Of a stretch of 18,326 nt of DNA, positions 8,038 through 15,586 are shown piece after piece. The position numbers and the translations under genes were made by a program. The notes below the pieces were generated by a model, which did not search any database, was not told the origin of the DNA, and saw only the letters and a program-made list of their open reading frames with translations. Each line of letters starts with the position of its first letter. The stretch's first letter is position 1. This DNA comes from CALMKX01 sp036274895 (GTDB lineage: Bacteria; Acidobacteriota; Thermoanaerobaculia; Multivoradales; SZUA-115), in NCBI GenBank assembly GCA_036274895.1, contig DASUEU010000020.1, positions 1-18,326 on the forward strand. Reading direction: 5' to 3'.

Positions 8038-8805
8038 CTAACGGCCGAAGTGGTAGGTCCGGCCCTGCTCGAGGTAGTCAAGCCCCGAGCGCCCGAGCGC
8101 AGCCACCTCAGCCAGGATGCTCTCCCGGCAGAGAGGCTTGAGGTGATGCAGGAGGACCGGCACCTCGGCGGTGAGCTTGTCGAGCTCGCGGTCGAGCGTG
8201 CGGGGAGTCAGGTGCATCGACAAGTCGGCCACTCCCTGTAGCTCGTTGGCGAAGCTGGTGTCGAGGCAGACCGCGGCGAGGCCCGGGGTGCGGTTTGCGA
8301 TCCGCCACAGCTCCTCGGTCGGCCCGGTATCGCTCGACCAGATCACACCGGTTCCTTCTTGCTCGAAGAGGAAACCGAAGGTGGGCACAGGGTGGGAGAC
8401 CGGAAACGGCGTCGCCTTGAGGCCGGCCAGCTCCACCGGCCGGCCCGCTTCCAGCTCGTGGAACCGCAGGGCCGGCAGAACCTCCGAGGGAAGGCGGGAG
8501 AAGTCAGGCCACACCGCATTGTTGAACATGTGGCGGCGCACCGCGTCGATGGTCGCCGCCGAGGCCCAGATCTCGAAGGGGCGATCCTTGAGGTGGTAGA
8601 CGTTCTCGATGAAGAAGGGCAGGGACTGCAGGTGGTCGATGTGGGAGTGGGTGAGCAGCACCGCCTCGATCGAGGCCTGCCTCTCGATCGAGAGGGCACG
8701 GGTCAGGCAGCCGGCGTCGAGCGCCAGGGTGTCGTTGATCAGCAGGCTGGTCAGCCTGCATTCCGGAGTTTCGCCGCCCGAGGAGCCGAGTACCTCAATC
8801 TGCAT
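8038..8805 (-). CDS. Metallo-beta-lactamase-fold hydrolase, class II cyclic-nucleotide phosphodiesterase-like
   Basis: A 255-residue cytoplasmic MBL-fold protein. The metal-binding motif HSHIDH (53-58) follows LLTH, and the sequence around it resembles the class II cAMP phosphodiesterase signature (HxHxDH followed by a hydrophobic stretch). Further likely ligands are His144 in PVSHPVP, the Asp in SSDTGPTEE, and HH near the C-terminus (LLHHLKPL). The substrate cannot be told from sequence; cyclic nucleotides are the best guess, and another phosphodiester is possible. The start at 8805 gives the usual MQIEVLGSSGGE beginning. There is no Shine-Dalgarno, but a TTGAGG/TAGAAT promoter lies immediately upstream. 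The stop codon is TAG, and the next gene continues in the same frame. Confidence 0.8.
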   Translation of the reverse strand: MQIEVLGSSGGETPECRLTSLLINDTLALDAGCLTRALSIERQASIEAVLLTHSHIDHLQSLPFFIENVYHLKDRPFEIWASAATIDAVRRHMFNNAVWPDFSRLPSEVLPALRFHELEAGRPVELAGLKATPFPVSHPVPTFGFLFEQEGTGVIWSSDTGPTEELWRIANRTPGLAAVCLDTSFANELQGVADLSMHLTPRTLDRELDKLTAEVPVLLHHLKPLCRESILAEVAALGRSGLDYLEQGRTYHFGR

Positions 8806-8816
8806 AGATTTCGAGG

Positions 8817-8845
8817 ATTCTATCGCTCCCGGGCACCGGCCTCAA
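8817..8845 (-). promoter_or_regulatory. Candidate promoter for the MBL-purine operon
   Basis: In the 49-bp gap after the barrel gene, the minus strand has TTGAGG (8840-8845) and TAGAAT (8817-8822) with a 17-nt spacer: 4 of 6 and 5 of 6 consensus matches. Initiation near 8810 would leave a leader of about 5 nt before the ATG at 8805. The -35 overlaps the loop of a small inverted repeat (8835-8851). Confidence 0.5.
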
Positions 8846-8851
8846 GCCGGT
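8835..8851. repeat. Small inverted repeat after the barrel gene stop
   Basis: ACCGGC and GCCGGT form a perfect 6-bp stem around a 5-nt loop, three bases after the stop codon of the barrel gene. No T-run follows, so it is at best a weak or Rho-assisted terminator. It may instead be an operator over the adjacent -35 element. Confidence 0.4.
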
Positions 8852-8854
8852 CGG

Positions 8855-11803
8855 TCAGAACTGGGTGCCGATGTAGAAGGTCGTGATCGTGTCGCCGATC
8901 GAGCCCTTGCCGTCCCAGCGCTGGCCGATGTCCCAGTTCAGGTCGAGGCCCACGAAGTTGAACGTGAAGCCCCACCCGTAGACTGCGATGCCGTCCTGCA
9001 GGCGGTTCTCGTCGCTGTCCCAGAACTTGAAGGGGGCGTAGAACGCCTGGCCCTGCTCGTTGCGGCGCAAGGCGCCGAACTCCTCGAACCACACCGCGCC
9101 GACGTCGAAGAAGAGGCGCCCCCGGATGCCGCGGAAGGCGAAGACGGGCGTGGCCACCACCTCGATCAGCGGGAAACGGTACTCAAGGTTGGCGAAGAAG
9201 GCGCGGTCGCCCGGCAGCGAACGGTAGCGAACGGTGCGGATGTTGTCGCCACCGAGCCGGAACGGCGTGGAGGTGTCACCGTAGCGGGCTCCGGCGAAGG
9301 CGCGCATCGCCAGACCGCTGCGGGCGGTCACCGGCCGATAGTGCCGGAAGTCAGCCGAGATCTCCGAGCTGATCGACTCCCCGGTCGACAGGTCCGGCCC
9401 GTAGAGGCCGTCGATCCGCCACCGGCTGCCGGCGATCGGTCCCCACGAGGCGTAGAGCGTGGAGTCGTGGACCAGCGCCGCCTGGAGGAAGGGGTAGTCG
9501 TCCTTGATGGTCTCCAGCTCGAAGCCCAGCACCGGAGGACGAACCTCGCCCTCCTCGACCTCGCCCAAGACCGGCACGGTGCGGAAGTACTTCCGGAAGA
9601 GGTAGCCGAGCCCCACCTCCGCCCGGGTGTTGAGGCCGAAGGGATAGCGGACGAAGCCGTAGGCCCCGGTGATCCGGATTTCACCCCGCCGGTCCAGCAG
9701 CTGGCCGGTGAACGGATCGGTCGTGACGAAGTAGAAGTCCCGGTCGTCGAACAGGTTGACGCCCCACTGGGTGCGGTCGGACAGGTCCAGGTAGGTGATG
9801 TCGAAGTTCGACAGGGCATCGAAGGAGGAGAGGTTGAGCAGGATCCGCTTGTCGCCTAAATAGTCCGAGAAGCCGACGAAGACCCGGCCCAGGAGGGTCT
9901 GGGAGTCGTCGACGCCGAGGTAGGTGTCGGCGTCGGTGATGAAGAACTTGCCGCGGCCGTACTTCTCTTTGTTGGCCTCGTCGAGGGTGACCTCGATGGA
10001 CGGCTGGAAGGTCGGCAGCTCGGCCGCGACGGCGGGTGTCTGGGCGATCTCGACCTTCTCGAGAGTCGGCGGTGCCTGCTCGAGGTCGGTCAGGTAGAGC
10101 TTGTAGGCCCCCTGCCAGAGCCCGGAATAGACCAGAGTCTCGGGCCCTTCGGGGCGTGGCACCACCGCTGGCGTGAAGCAGCCGGTGACGACGTTGGTGT
10201 ACTGCCTGAGGTCGCCGGTGGTGAGGTCGAGGCCGTAGACGTTGTCCACCCCGGCACGATCCGAGGTGAAGTAGATCCGCCGGCCGTCCGGCGAGTAGAT
10301 CGCGTCCTTGTCGTTCGACTCGCCGCTGGTCAGCGCGTAGCGCCGGCTGGGGTCGGCGAGGTCGATACGGAAGAGCTTGGAAAAGTCCCCGACCACCGAG
10401 GTGAAGGCCAGCGATCGGCCGTCCGGCGAGAACGCCGGGCCCCCGTCGTAGACCGGGTCCTTGGTGATCTGCTCGACCTGCTCGGTCTCGAGGTCGATCA
10501 CGAAGATGTCGAAGCTGCCCCCGCGGTTGCCGGCGAAGGCGATCTTCTGCCCGTCGGGGCTCCAGGAGAGGGAGAACTGCTGCTCGACGTCCATGTCGAT
10601 GGCGCGTGAGATGCCACCGCGGAGCACGTCGAAGATCAGCAGCGAGCGCCCACCGTCGCGGCGCGCGAACGCTGCCAGGTAGTTGCCATCGGGGGAGAAG
10701 GCGAGGTCGCGACCGATGCGGCGCGCCACCGTCATGCCCTGCACCACCAGGTAGCGGTAGCGAGTGGTCAAGCCCTCGGTCAAATTGCGCACCAGGCGAC
10801 GGGTCTTCGACTCGAAGAGCACGATGTCGAGATCACCACGGATCACCGAGAAGGCCGCCACCAGGTCCCCCGAAGGCGACGCCACGGCGGAGGTTTCCTG
10901 GGTGCGCAGCTCCTCGTCCGCGCGGAAGGGTCGACCGAAGTCGCTCGGCTCGCCGGTCTCGATCAGCTGGCGCAGGTACTTCTTGCGCAGCCAGCGCCGG
11001 AAGTCGGTGTCGAAGTCCTCTGAGGTGAGACGGAAGGCCCGCTCGATGGCCCGCTCGGTACGGGCTCCGAGGGTGTTGCGGAACTCGTAGACGAAATCGA
11101 GGAAGCCCTCACGGCCCCAGCGCTCTTCGATGTAATCGAAGACCGCGTGACCGAAGCGATAGGCGAAATAGCCCGCGGCCTCTCCTCCCGCCACCGAGGG
11201 GATGGCGTCGTTGACCACGTAGTCGCGCAGCACCATGCGGTCGTGCGACTCCTCGTCCTTGGCCATGTAGCTCGCCATGCCCTCCATGAACCACTGCGGC
11301 GGGCGGGCGGCGGCGGCGCGGCTCAAGCTGCCCTGGTAGAGGATGTTGTACTGGAAGATGTGGGTCAGCTCGTGGAGGATCAGCTTCATCAGCTCCGGGT
11401 CGGGCATGTCGACCGGTAGCACCATGCGGTTGCGAACCGGCGAGGCGAAGGCGCCGGCGCCCTCGGGGATGAAGTTGAGGATGATGTTGTTCTGCTCGAA
11501 GGCGGAGTGAGTCGGGTAGAAGATCAGCGGCGTCGGCTTCTGGATCTGGAAGTCGAACTCACGCGAGAGCTGGTCGTAGGCGCTCTCCGCAAAGGAAACC
11601 ACCTTGTTGAGCAGCGCCTCCGAGCCCTTGTCGTAATAAACGTCGAAGTGGGGCGAGTGATAGATCATCCACTCCAGGTCTCGGTACTGCACCTTGTTCT
11701 GGCCGAAGCCGCGGTACTGGGCCAAAGCGGCCGGCGTGGCGAGGGCGGTGATCGTCAGGGTCGAGACGATGGCGGTGAAGACCTGCGAGCGGAAACGCGG
11801 CAC
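8855..11803 (-). CDS. Exported metallopeptidase-like / TolB-type propeller / BamA-like outer-membrane barrel fusion protein
   Basis: A 982-residue envelope protein. Order: signal peptide (about 1-28, ending ALA before Gln29); a peptidase-MA-like domain with HELTH (144-148) and a likely third zinc ligand Glu174 in WFMEGMASY; a PD40/TolB beta-propeller (about 305-580) with repeats such as LAFSPDGNYLAAF (367), SWSPDGQKIAF (413), AFSPDGRSLAFTS (457) and IYSPDGRRIYFTSD (502); then an Omp85/BamA-like barrel from about 630 to the C-terminal Phe982. The barrel has a GGDN segment (851-854) before EYRFPLI and FFDVGAVW, as in Omp85 loop 6 regions, but the usual VRGY/F is replaced by IRTVRYRS. The GTG start at 11803 is set by AAGGAG at 11811-11816. 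Related multidomain proteins are annotated only generically; the substrate is unknown. Confidence 0.88.
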   Translation of the reverse strand: MPRFRSQVFTAIVSTLTITALATPAALAQYRGFGQNKVQYRDLEWMIYHSPHFDVYYDKGSEALLNKVVSFAESAYDQLSREFDFQIQKPTPLIFYPTHSAFEQNNIILNFIPEGAGAFASPVRNRMVLPVDMPDPELMKLILHELTHIFQYNILYQGSLSRAAAARPPQWFMEGMASYMAKDEESHDRMVLRDYVVNDAIPSVAGGEAAGYFAYRFGHAVFDYIEERWGREGFLDFVYEFRNTLGARTERAIERAFRLTSEDFDTDFRRWLRKKYLRQLIETGEPSDFGRPFRADEELRTQETSAVASPSGDLVAAFSVIRGDLDIVLFESKTRRLVRNLTEGLTTRYRYLVVQGMTVARRIGRDLAFSPDGNYLAAFARRDGGRSLLIFDVLRGGISRAIDMDVEQQFSLSWSPDGQKIAFAGNRGGSFDIFVIDLETEQVEQITKDPVYDGGPAFSPDGRSLAFTSVVGDFSKLFRIDLADPSRRYALTSGESNDKDAIYSPDGRRIYFTSDRAGVDNVYGLDLTTGDLRQYTNVVTGCFTPAVVPRPEGPETLVYSGLWQGAYKLYLTDLEQAPPTLEKVEIAQTPAVAAELPTFQPSIEVTLDEANKEKYGRGKFFITDADTYLGVDDSQTLLGRVFVGFSDYLGDKRILLNLSSFDALSNFDITYLDLSDRTQWGVNLFDDRDFYFVTTDPFTGQLLDRRGEIRITGAYGFVRYPFGLNTRAEVGLGYLFRKYFRTVPVLGEVEEGEVRPPVLGFELETIKDDYPFLQAALVHDSTLYASWGPIAGSRWRIDGLYGPDLSTGESISSEISADFRHYRPVTARSGLAMRAFAGARYGDTSTPFRLGGDNIRTVRYRSLPGDRAFFANLEYRFPLIEVVATPVFAFRGIRGRLFFDVGAVWFEEFGALRRNEQGQAFYAPFKFWDSDENRLQDGIAVYGWGFTFNFVGLDLNWDIGQRWDGKGSIGDTITTFYIGTQF

Positions 11804-11810
11804 GGTGACA

Positions 11811-11816
11811 CTCCTT
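11811..11816 (-). promoter_or_regulatory. Shine-Dalgarno of the barrel gene
   Basis: AAGGAG on the minus strand, 7 nt before a GTG codon. It fixes the GTG at 11803 as the start, which also yields a proper signal peptide. Confidence 0.8.
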
Positions 11817-11840
11817 GTCGGGTCAGCGAACGTCGCGTGA

Positions 11841-12539
11841 TTACTCGGTGAACAGCACCCGGGCGGACTCGACGCTCTTCTGCACGAAGATGTTGACGAT
11901 CCGGTCCTCGAGCGCGTAGAGGTTCTCGAACATCCCCTTCAAGGGATCCGCGTCCTCACCCTCGAAGTTCTGAAAATCCTTGAAATTGTCGGTATAGAGC
12001 AGGGTGCCGGTGCGGCCGTCGAAGACCTGCATCAAGATGTCGTACTCGAAGCCGGTCTGCTCGACCAGCACCTGTCGCTGGTAGGTGCGGCCGTCGAAGG
12101 GCAGGGTGTAGTCCTCGGTTCGATAGCCGGTACGGTCCTGGATGTCGAAGTCGAGGCTGCCGGCGAGGATCAAGTCGGCCTGGCTGCGCTCGCCCAGGGC
12201 GGCCCAGAAGTCCTGCTCGCGGGCCAGCCGGTCGCTGTCGAAGACCGGGTAATCGACCACGCCGAGGTCCAGAACCTTGAGGTCCGTGTCGCGCCGCAGC
12301 ACCTTGAAGAGGTAGCGCTCGAACTCTTTCTGGACGTCGATGTTGCGGCCGCGCACTCCTTCGCTACCCTCCTGGCTGACCACCAGGAAGGGAGCCAGGG
12401 CCACCGTGCGCTTGCCGGCCAGTTCGATCTTGGCGCGCTGGGGAAGCAGGAGGCGGACCTCGGCGGTGCCCGCGGCGAGGGCCGGACCCGCCGAGGCGAG
12501 GGCCGTCAACGCGATGGCCAGCAGGGATCTGACTCTCAT
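11841..12539 (-). CDS. Secreted CsgG/TolB-N-like envelope protein of unknown function
   Basis: A 232-residue protein with a signal peptide (about 1-22, cut near ALAA/GTAE) and no lipobox, so probably periplasmic. The body has RTVALAPFLVV (44-54), QADLILAGSLDFDI (120-133) and EYDILMQVFDGRTGTLLYTDNF (165-186). This pattern of a conserved Pro-Phe strand, an Ala-Asp...Gly-Ser strand and a 'factor plus trait' strand is seen in CsgG, LpoB and TolB N-domain-like folds. The family call is tentative. The ATG at 12539 overlaps the TPR gene stop (ATGA) and has GGAGGT six bases upstream. The frame is open far upstream under dprA, but that part is a shadow. The barrel gene follows after 37 bp, suggesting a shared envelope role. 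Confidence 0.75.
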   Translation of the reverse strand: MRVRSLLAIALTALASAGPALAAGTAEVRLLLPQRAKIELAGKRTVALAPFLVVSQEGSEGVRGRNIDVQKEFERYLFKVLRRDTDLKVLDLGVVDYPVFDSDRLAREQDFWAALGERSQADLILAGSLDFDIQDRTGYRTEDYTLPFDGRTYQRQVLVEQTGFEYDILMQVFDGRTGTLLYTDNFKDFQNFEGEDADPLKGMFENLYALEDRIVNIFVQKSVESARVLFTE

Positions 12540-12946
12540 GGCTTGACCTCCCCCCCCGCCGGCGGCTGGGTCTCGGTCGTGGGCTTGGCGGCCTTGCCGG
12601 CCGAGAAGCTCTGGTAGAACTCGATGAAGCGCGCGTAGTTGCGCTTGACCTCGGCGTTGCCGGGGTCCCTGCGCAGCGCTTCCTGGTAGTGGCTGAGCGC
12701 CTTGTCGAAGCGACCCAGGGCCTCGGAGGCCACCGCCAGGTTGTTGAGGATGCGGGCGTTCTCGGGGTCGAGCCGGCGGGCCTGCTCGAAGCGGAAGAGG
12801 GCCTCGTTCCACAGCCCCCTGCGCGCCATCTGCACTCCGAACTGCAGCTGAGCCTTGAGGTCTTTGGCGGGTTTGGCGCTCGCGACGGGAGCGAGCAGGG
12901 AGATTGCGAGGAAGGCGGCGAGGAGACACCTGCGGTTGGGAGCCAT
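12536..12946 (-). CDS. Small secreted tetratricopeptide-repeat protein
   Basis: A 136-residue protein with an N-terminal signal peptide (about 1-24, AFLAISLLAPVASA then KPAKD). Two TPR units follow (about 31-64 and 65-98: GLWNEALFRFEQARRLDPEN and GRFDKALSHYQEALRRDPGN), then a capping helix (about 99-113) and a proline-rich tail. TPRs bind proteins, so it probably acts as a periplasmic partner of the two downstream gene products. The ATG at 12946 has a GGAG Shine-Dalgarno about 9 nt upstream and is preferred over an in-frame start at 13009 that would add a basic leader. It is the first gene of the leftward block and overlaps the next gene by ATGA. Confidence 0.85.
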   Translation of the reverse strand: MAPNRRCLLAAFLAISLLAPVASAKPAKDLKAQLQFGVQMARRGLWNEALFRFEQARRLDPENARILNNLAVASEALGRFDKALSHYQEALRRDPGNAEVKRNYARFIEFYQSFSAGKAAKPTTETQPPAGGEVKP

Positions 12947-13064
12947 CACGTTCTCTCCGAGCGTGCTCGACGGTGGGCGCCGGCAGTATATACGACGCCT
13001 CCGCTCCACCCCCTCGCCTCGCCGGGCTCTGCGCTTTTCCGTCTACACCGTAGAGAAGACACGG
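12947..13064. other. Divergent intergenic region between the envelope operon and dprA
   Basis: 118 bp separate the leftward TPR gene from rightward dprA. It contains the TATACT element for the left side (12985-12990) and a 5+3+5 inverted repeat, TCTAC-ACC-GTAGA, at 13042-13054 just before dprA. No clear dprA promoter was found. Confidence 0.5.
12985..12990 (-). promoter_or_regulatory. Candidate -10 for the envelope operon
   Basis: TATACT (5 of 6 to TATAAT), within a longer GTATATACT run, stands out in GC-rich DNA 38 nt upstream of the TPR gene ATG. No good -35 lies at 16-18 nt. Unlike several other promoters here, it would leave a leader long enough to hold the Shine-Dalgarno. Confidence 0.45.
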
Positions 13065-14228
13065 ATGGACGACGAAGCAAGCGAGGTGCCAGTGACCCAG
13101 AGCCCCCCATCGCCCGCCTCTCCCCTCTTCGACGAGGACCTCCTCCTCGCCGTCAGCACCGCCCCCGAGCTGCCTCGGCCCGCCGCCTGCCGGCTCGCCG
13201 CGGCCTGGCCGGCGTGGCGCCACACCCCCACGGCCGAGCGGCTCGGCCGCTTCTGGGGACTCTCCGAGCAGCTCGCCGAGCACGCTCTCCGGGTCCGCCG
13301 CGAGGCTCCCCAGCGCGCGGCCCGGGAACGCGAGCACGCCGCGGCGGTAGGGGCGCAGGTCCTGACCCGGATGAGCCCCGGCTACCCCGCGAGGCTCCTC
13401 TGTCTGAGCCTGCCTCCCGCCGTGCTCTACGTCGCGGGCGAGCTGCCCACGGGCCCTGGGGTGACCGTGGTGGGCGCCCGGCGGGCCGACGCCTACGGCC
13501 TGGAAGTGGCCGAGCTGTTCAGTCGCGAGCTCGCCCGGGCTGGTGCGGTGGTGATCTCGGGCTTCGCCCGGGGCATCGACGCCGCCGCCCACCGCGGAGC
13601 CCTCGCCGATCCTGAGGGAAGGACGGTGGCCGTCCTCGGCTGTGGTCTGGGGGTTGACTACCCGCGGGGGCAGGGCCGGCTGGCGGCGGAGATTGCCGAG
13701 CGCGGCGCCCTGGTCTCGGAGTTCCCGCCCGGCACGCCGCCGGCCTCCTGGCAGTTCCCGGTGCGCAATCGGGTGCTCGCGGCTCTCGGGCAGGCGGCGC
13801 TGGTGGTTCGGGCCACGGAGCGCTCGGGTTCCCTGGTCACGGCCAAGCTCGCCCTCGATCTCGGGCGCGACCTCTACGCCGTGCCCGGACGGCTGTTCGA
13901 GGCCGGCTCGATGGGCCCCAACGCGCTGTTGCTGGCGGGCGCCATCCCGGCCCTGCACCCCTCTCTCATCCTCGCCGGCCTCGACCCACCCCTGGCCGCT
14001 GCGCCGTCCTCGCCGCCGGTTGCCATGCCAGAGGGTCCCGGCGGCCGGCTCATCGCCCACCTGCCCCCCGGCGAAGCCGTCGCGGCGGAAGACCTCGCCG
14101 AGGCCACCGGCCTGCCCTTGGGCGAGGTGGCGGCCCTGCTCCTCGAGCTGGAGCTGACCGAGCAGGTGCGCCGCCTGCCCGGGGGTCTGTTCCGCCGCCC
14201 GCTGGCCCTCGCCGAGCCGCTCCTATAA
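13065..14228 (+). CDS. dprA: DNA processing protein DprA (Smf)
   Basis: DprA binds incoming single-stranded DNA and loads RecA during transformation; many non-transformable bacteria also keep it. The 387-residue product has an N-terminal helical segment (about 20-100), then the Rossmann-like core: GVTVVGARRADAYG (132-145), VISGFARGIDAAAH (163-176), VAVLGCGLGVDYP (188-200), FPVRNRVLAAL (231-241), SGSLVTAKLALDLGRDLYAVPG (254-275) and GPNALLLAGA (284-293). A winged-helix domain (about 327-378) ends the protein. The ATG at 13065 has no strong Shine-Dalgarno; a GTG at 13092 preceded by GAGG would remove nine residues. It is the first gene of the rightward block, with trmFO 8 bp downstream. Confidence 0.93.
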   Translation: MDDEASEVPVTQSPPSPASPLFDEDLLLAVSTAPELPRPAACRLAAAWPAWRHTPTAERLGRFWGLSEQLAEHALRVRREAPQRAAREREHAAAVGAQVLTRMSPGYPARLLCLSLPPAVLYVAGELPTGPGVTVVGARRADAYGLEVAELFSRELARAGAVVISGFARGIDAAAHRGALADPEGRTVAVLGCGLGVDYPRGQGRLAAEIAERGALVSEFPPGTPPASWQFPVRNRVLAALGQAALVVRATERSGSLVTAKLALDLGRDLYAVPGRLFEAGSMGPNALLLAGAIPALHPSLILAGLDPPLAAAPSSPPVAMPEGPGGRLIAHLPPGEAVAAEDLAEATGLPLGEVAALLLELELTEQVRRLPGGLFRRPLALAEPLL

Positions 14229-14229
14229 T
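14224..14229 (+). promoter_or_regulatory. Candidate -10 for trmFO, leaderless
   Basis: A perfect TATAAT overlaps the dprA stop codon and ends 7 nt before the trmFO ATG, the spacing expected if transcription began at or next to the start codon. The -35 position holds only a poor match (CTGGCC region). There is no Shine-Dalgarno upstream of trmFO. Confidence 0.4.
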
Positions 14230-14236
14230 CGCGGCC

Positions 14237-15586
14237 ATGGGCAACGATCATCCGGTGACCGTGGTCGGCGCAGGACTCGCCGGGTCGGAGTGCGCCTGGC
14301 AGCTCGCCGAGCGGGGAGTGCCGGTGGTGCTGGTGGAGATGAGGCCGGTCACCGCCACGCCGGTGCACAAGACCGGCCGCTTCGCCGAGCTGGTGTGCTC
14401 GAACTCGCTGCGGTCGGATGACCCCCAGCACGCCGCCGGCCTGCTCAAGCGGGAGATGGAGCGCTTCGGCTCGCTGGTGATCGGCGCCGCGCGGTCGACC
14501 GCGGTGCCGGCGGGCAGTGCCCTCGCGGTCGACCGCGACCGCTTCTCCCAGGCGATTACCGACGCCCTCTCCTCTCACCCGCTGATCGAGATCCGCCGGC
14601 ATGAGGTGAGGGACCTGCCCGAGGGGGACACCGTGGTGGCGACCGGCCCGCTGACCTCGGACGCCTTGGCCGCCCGCCTCGGCAGCCTCCTGGGTTCGGA
14701 CTACCTCTACTTCTATGACGCCATCGCACCGATCGTCGACGGCGAGAGCCTCGACCACGGCAAGCTCTTCTGGGCCTCGCGCTACGACAAGGGAGGCGGC
14801 GCCGACTACTTGAACGCCCCCCTCGATCGCGAGCAGTACGCGGCCTTCTACGGGGCCCTGATCTCGGCGGAGGTACTGCCCCTCCACGACTTCGAGCAGG
14901 CCCTGTTCTTCGAGGGCTGCCTGCCGATCGAGGAGCTCGCCCGCCGGGGCGTGGACACCCTGCGTTTCGGCCCGATGAAGCCGGTGGGCTTGCGCGGCCC
15001 GGATGGCCGGCGGCCCTGGGCGGTGCTCCAGCTGCGCCGGGAGAGCCTGGCGAGCCACCACTTCAATCTGGTGGGCTGCCAGTCGCGCATGAAGTGGGGA
15101 GAGCAACAGCGGGTCTTCAGCCTGATCCCTGGCTTCGAGAACGCCGACTTCGTGCGCTTCGGGCAGATTCACCGCAACACCTTCATCAACGCCCCGCTGG
15201 CCCTGGACGCCTTCTACCGCGTGCGCCAGCGGCCGGGGCTGCACCTCGCCGGTCAGCTAACCGGCGTCGAGGGCTATCTCGAATCGGCCGCCACGGGCCT
15301 CGCCATCGGCCTCTACCTGGCCCTCGAGCGCCAGGGCATCGAGGCTACGGCCCTGCCGGCGACCACGGCCCTGGGGGCCCTCGCCCGACACCTGACGGAG
15401 TCCGACCCCGCACACTTCCAGCCGGCCAACGTCAACTACGGCCTGTTCGAGCCCCTGGCCGAGAGCACCAAGAAACTCGACCGCCGTGCCGCCTTCGCCC
15501 ACCGGGCCGGCGCCGCCCTCGAGGCCTGGGCCGAGGCCCACGGCCTGCCCCTGGTGCCGGCTCCGGCCGTGGAGGCGGTGGGTTGA
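14237..15586 (+). CDS. trmFO: Methylenetetrahydrofolate-tRNA-(uracil-54-C5)-methyltransferase (FADH2-oxidizing)
   Basis: TrmFO makes m5U54 (ribothymidine) in the tRNA T-loop using 5,10-methylenetetrahydrofolate and FADH2, rather than SAM. The 449-residue product has the FAD-binding VVGAGLAGSECAWQLA (9-24), the family signature FAELVCSNSLRSDD (49-62) with Cys54, FFEGCLPIEE with Cys228, and FGPMKPVGL, CQSRMKWGEQQRVF and HRNTFINAP further on. Cys54 and Cys228 match the two functional cysteines of the Bacillus enzyme. The ATG at 14237 gives the usual N-terminus; no Shine-Dalgarno is present, but TATAAT ends 7 nt upstream. The stop overlaps the xerC start (TTGA). It lies between dprA and xerC, as in Firmicutes minus topA. 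Confidence 0.97.
   Translation: MGNDHPVTVVGAGLAGSECAWQLAERGVPVVLVEMRPVTATPVHKTGRFAELVCSNSLRSDDPQHAAGLLKREMERFGSLVIGAARSTAVPAGSALAVDRDRFSQAITDALSSHPLIEIRRHEVRDLPEGDTVVATGPLTSDALAARLGSLLGSDYLYFYDAIAPIVDGESLDHGKLFWASRYDKGGGADYLNAPLDREQYAAFYGALISAEVLPLHDFEQALFFEGCLPIEELARRGVDTLRFGPMKPVGLRGPDGRRPWAVLQLRRESLASHHFNLVGCQSRMKWGEQQRVFSLIPGFENADFVRFGQIHRNTFINAPLALDAFYRVRQRPGLHLAGQLTGVEGYLESAATGLAIGLYLALERQGIEATALPATTALGALARHLTESDPAHFQPANVNYGLFEPLAESTKKLDRRAAFAHRAGAALEAWAEAHGLPLVPAPAVEAVG
15571..15575 (+). promoter_or_regulatory. Shine-Dalgarno setting the TTG start of xerC
   Basis: GGAGG at the 3' end of trmFO lies 7 nt before TTG at 15583. Together with the TTGA overlap of the trmFO stop, it identifies the xerC start where no ATG or GTG is suitable. 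Confidence 0.75.

Noticed and set aside
8835..8851. Rho-independent terminator after the barrel gene
   Set aside because: The stem is only 6 bp and no T-run follows on the transcribed strand; it is recorded only as an inverted repeat.
13042..13054. TCTAC-ACC-GTAGA inverted repeat before dprA as an operator
   Set aside because: It is too short and occurs once; there is no support beyond its position, so it is mentioned only within the intergenic entry.
12540..14060. Leftward frame extending the CsgG-like protein to 739 residues
   Set aside because: The added part lies under dprA and the TPR gene and has no signal peptide or motifs. The ATG at 12539 has a Shine-Dalgarno, an ATGA overlap and a signal peptide.
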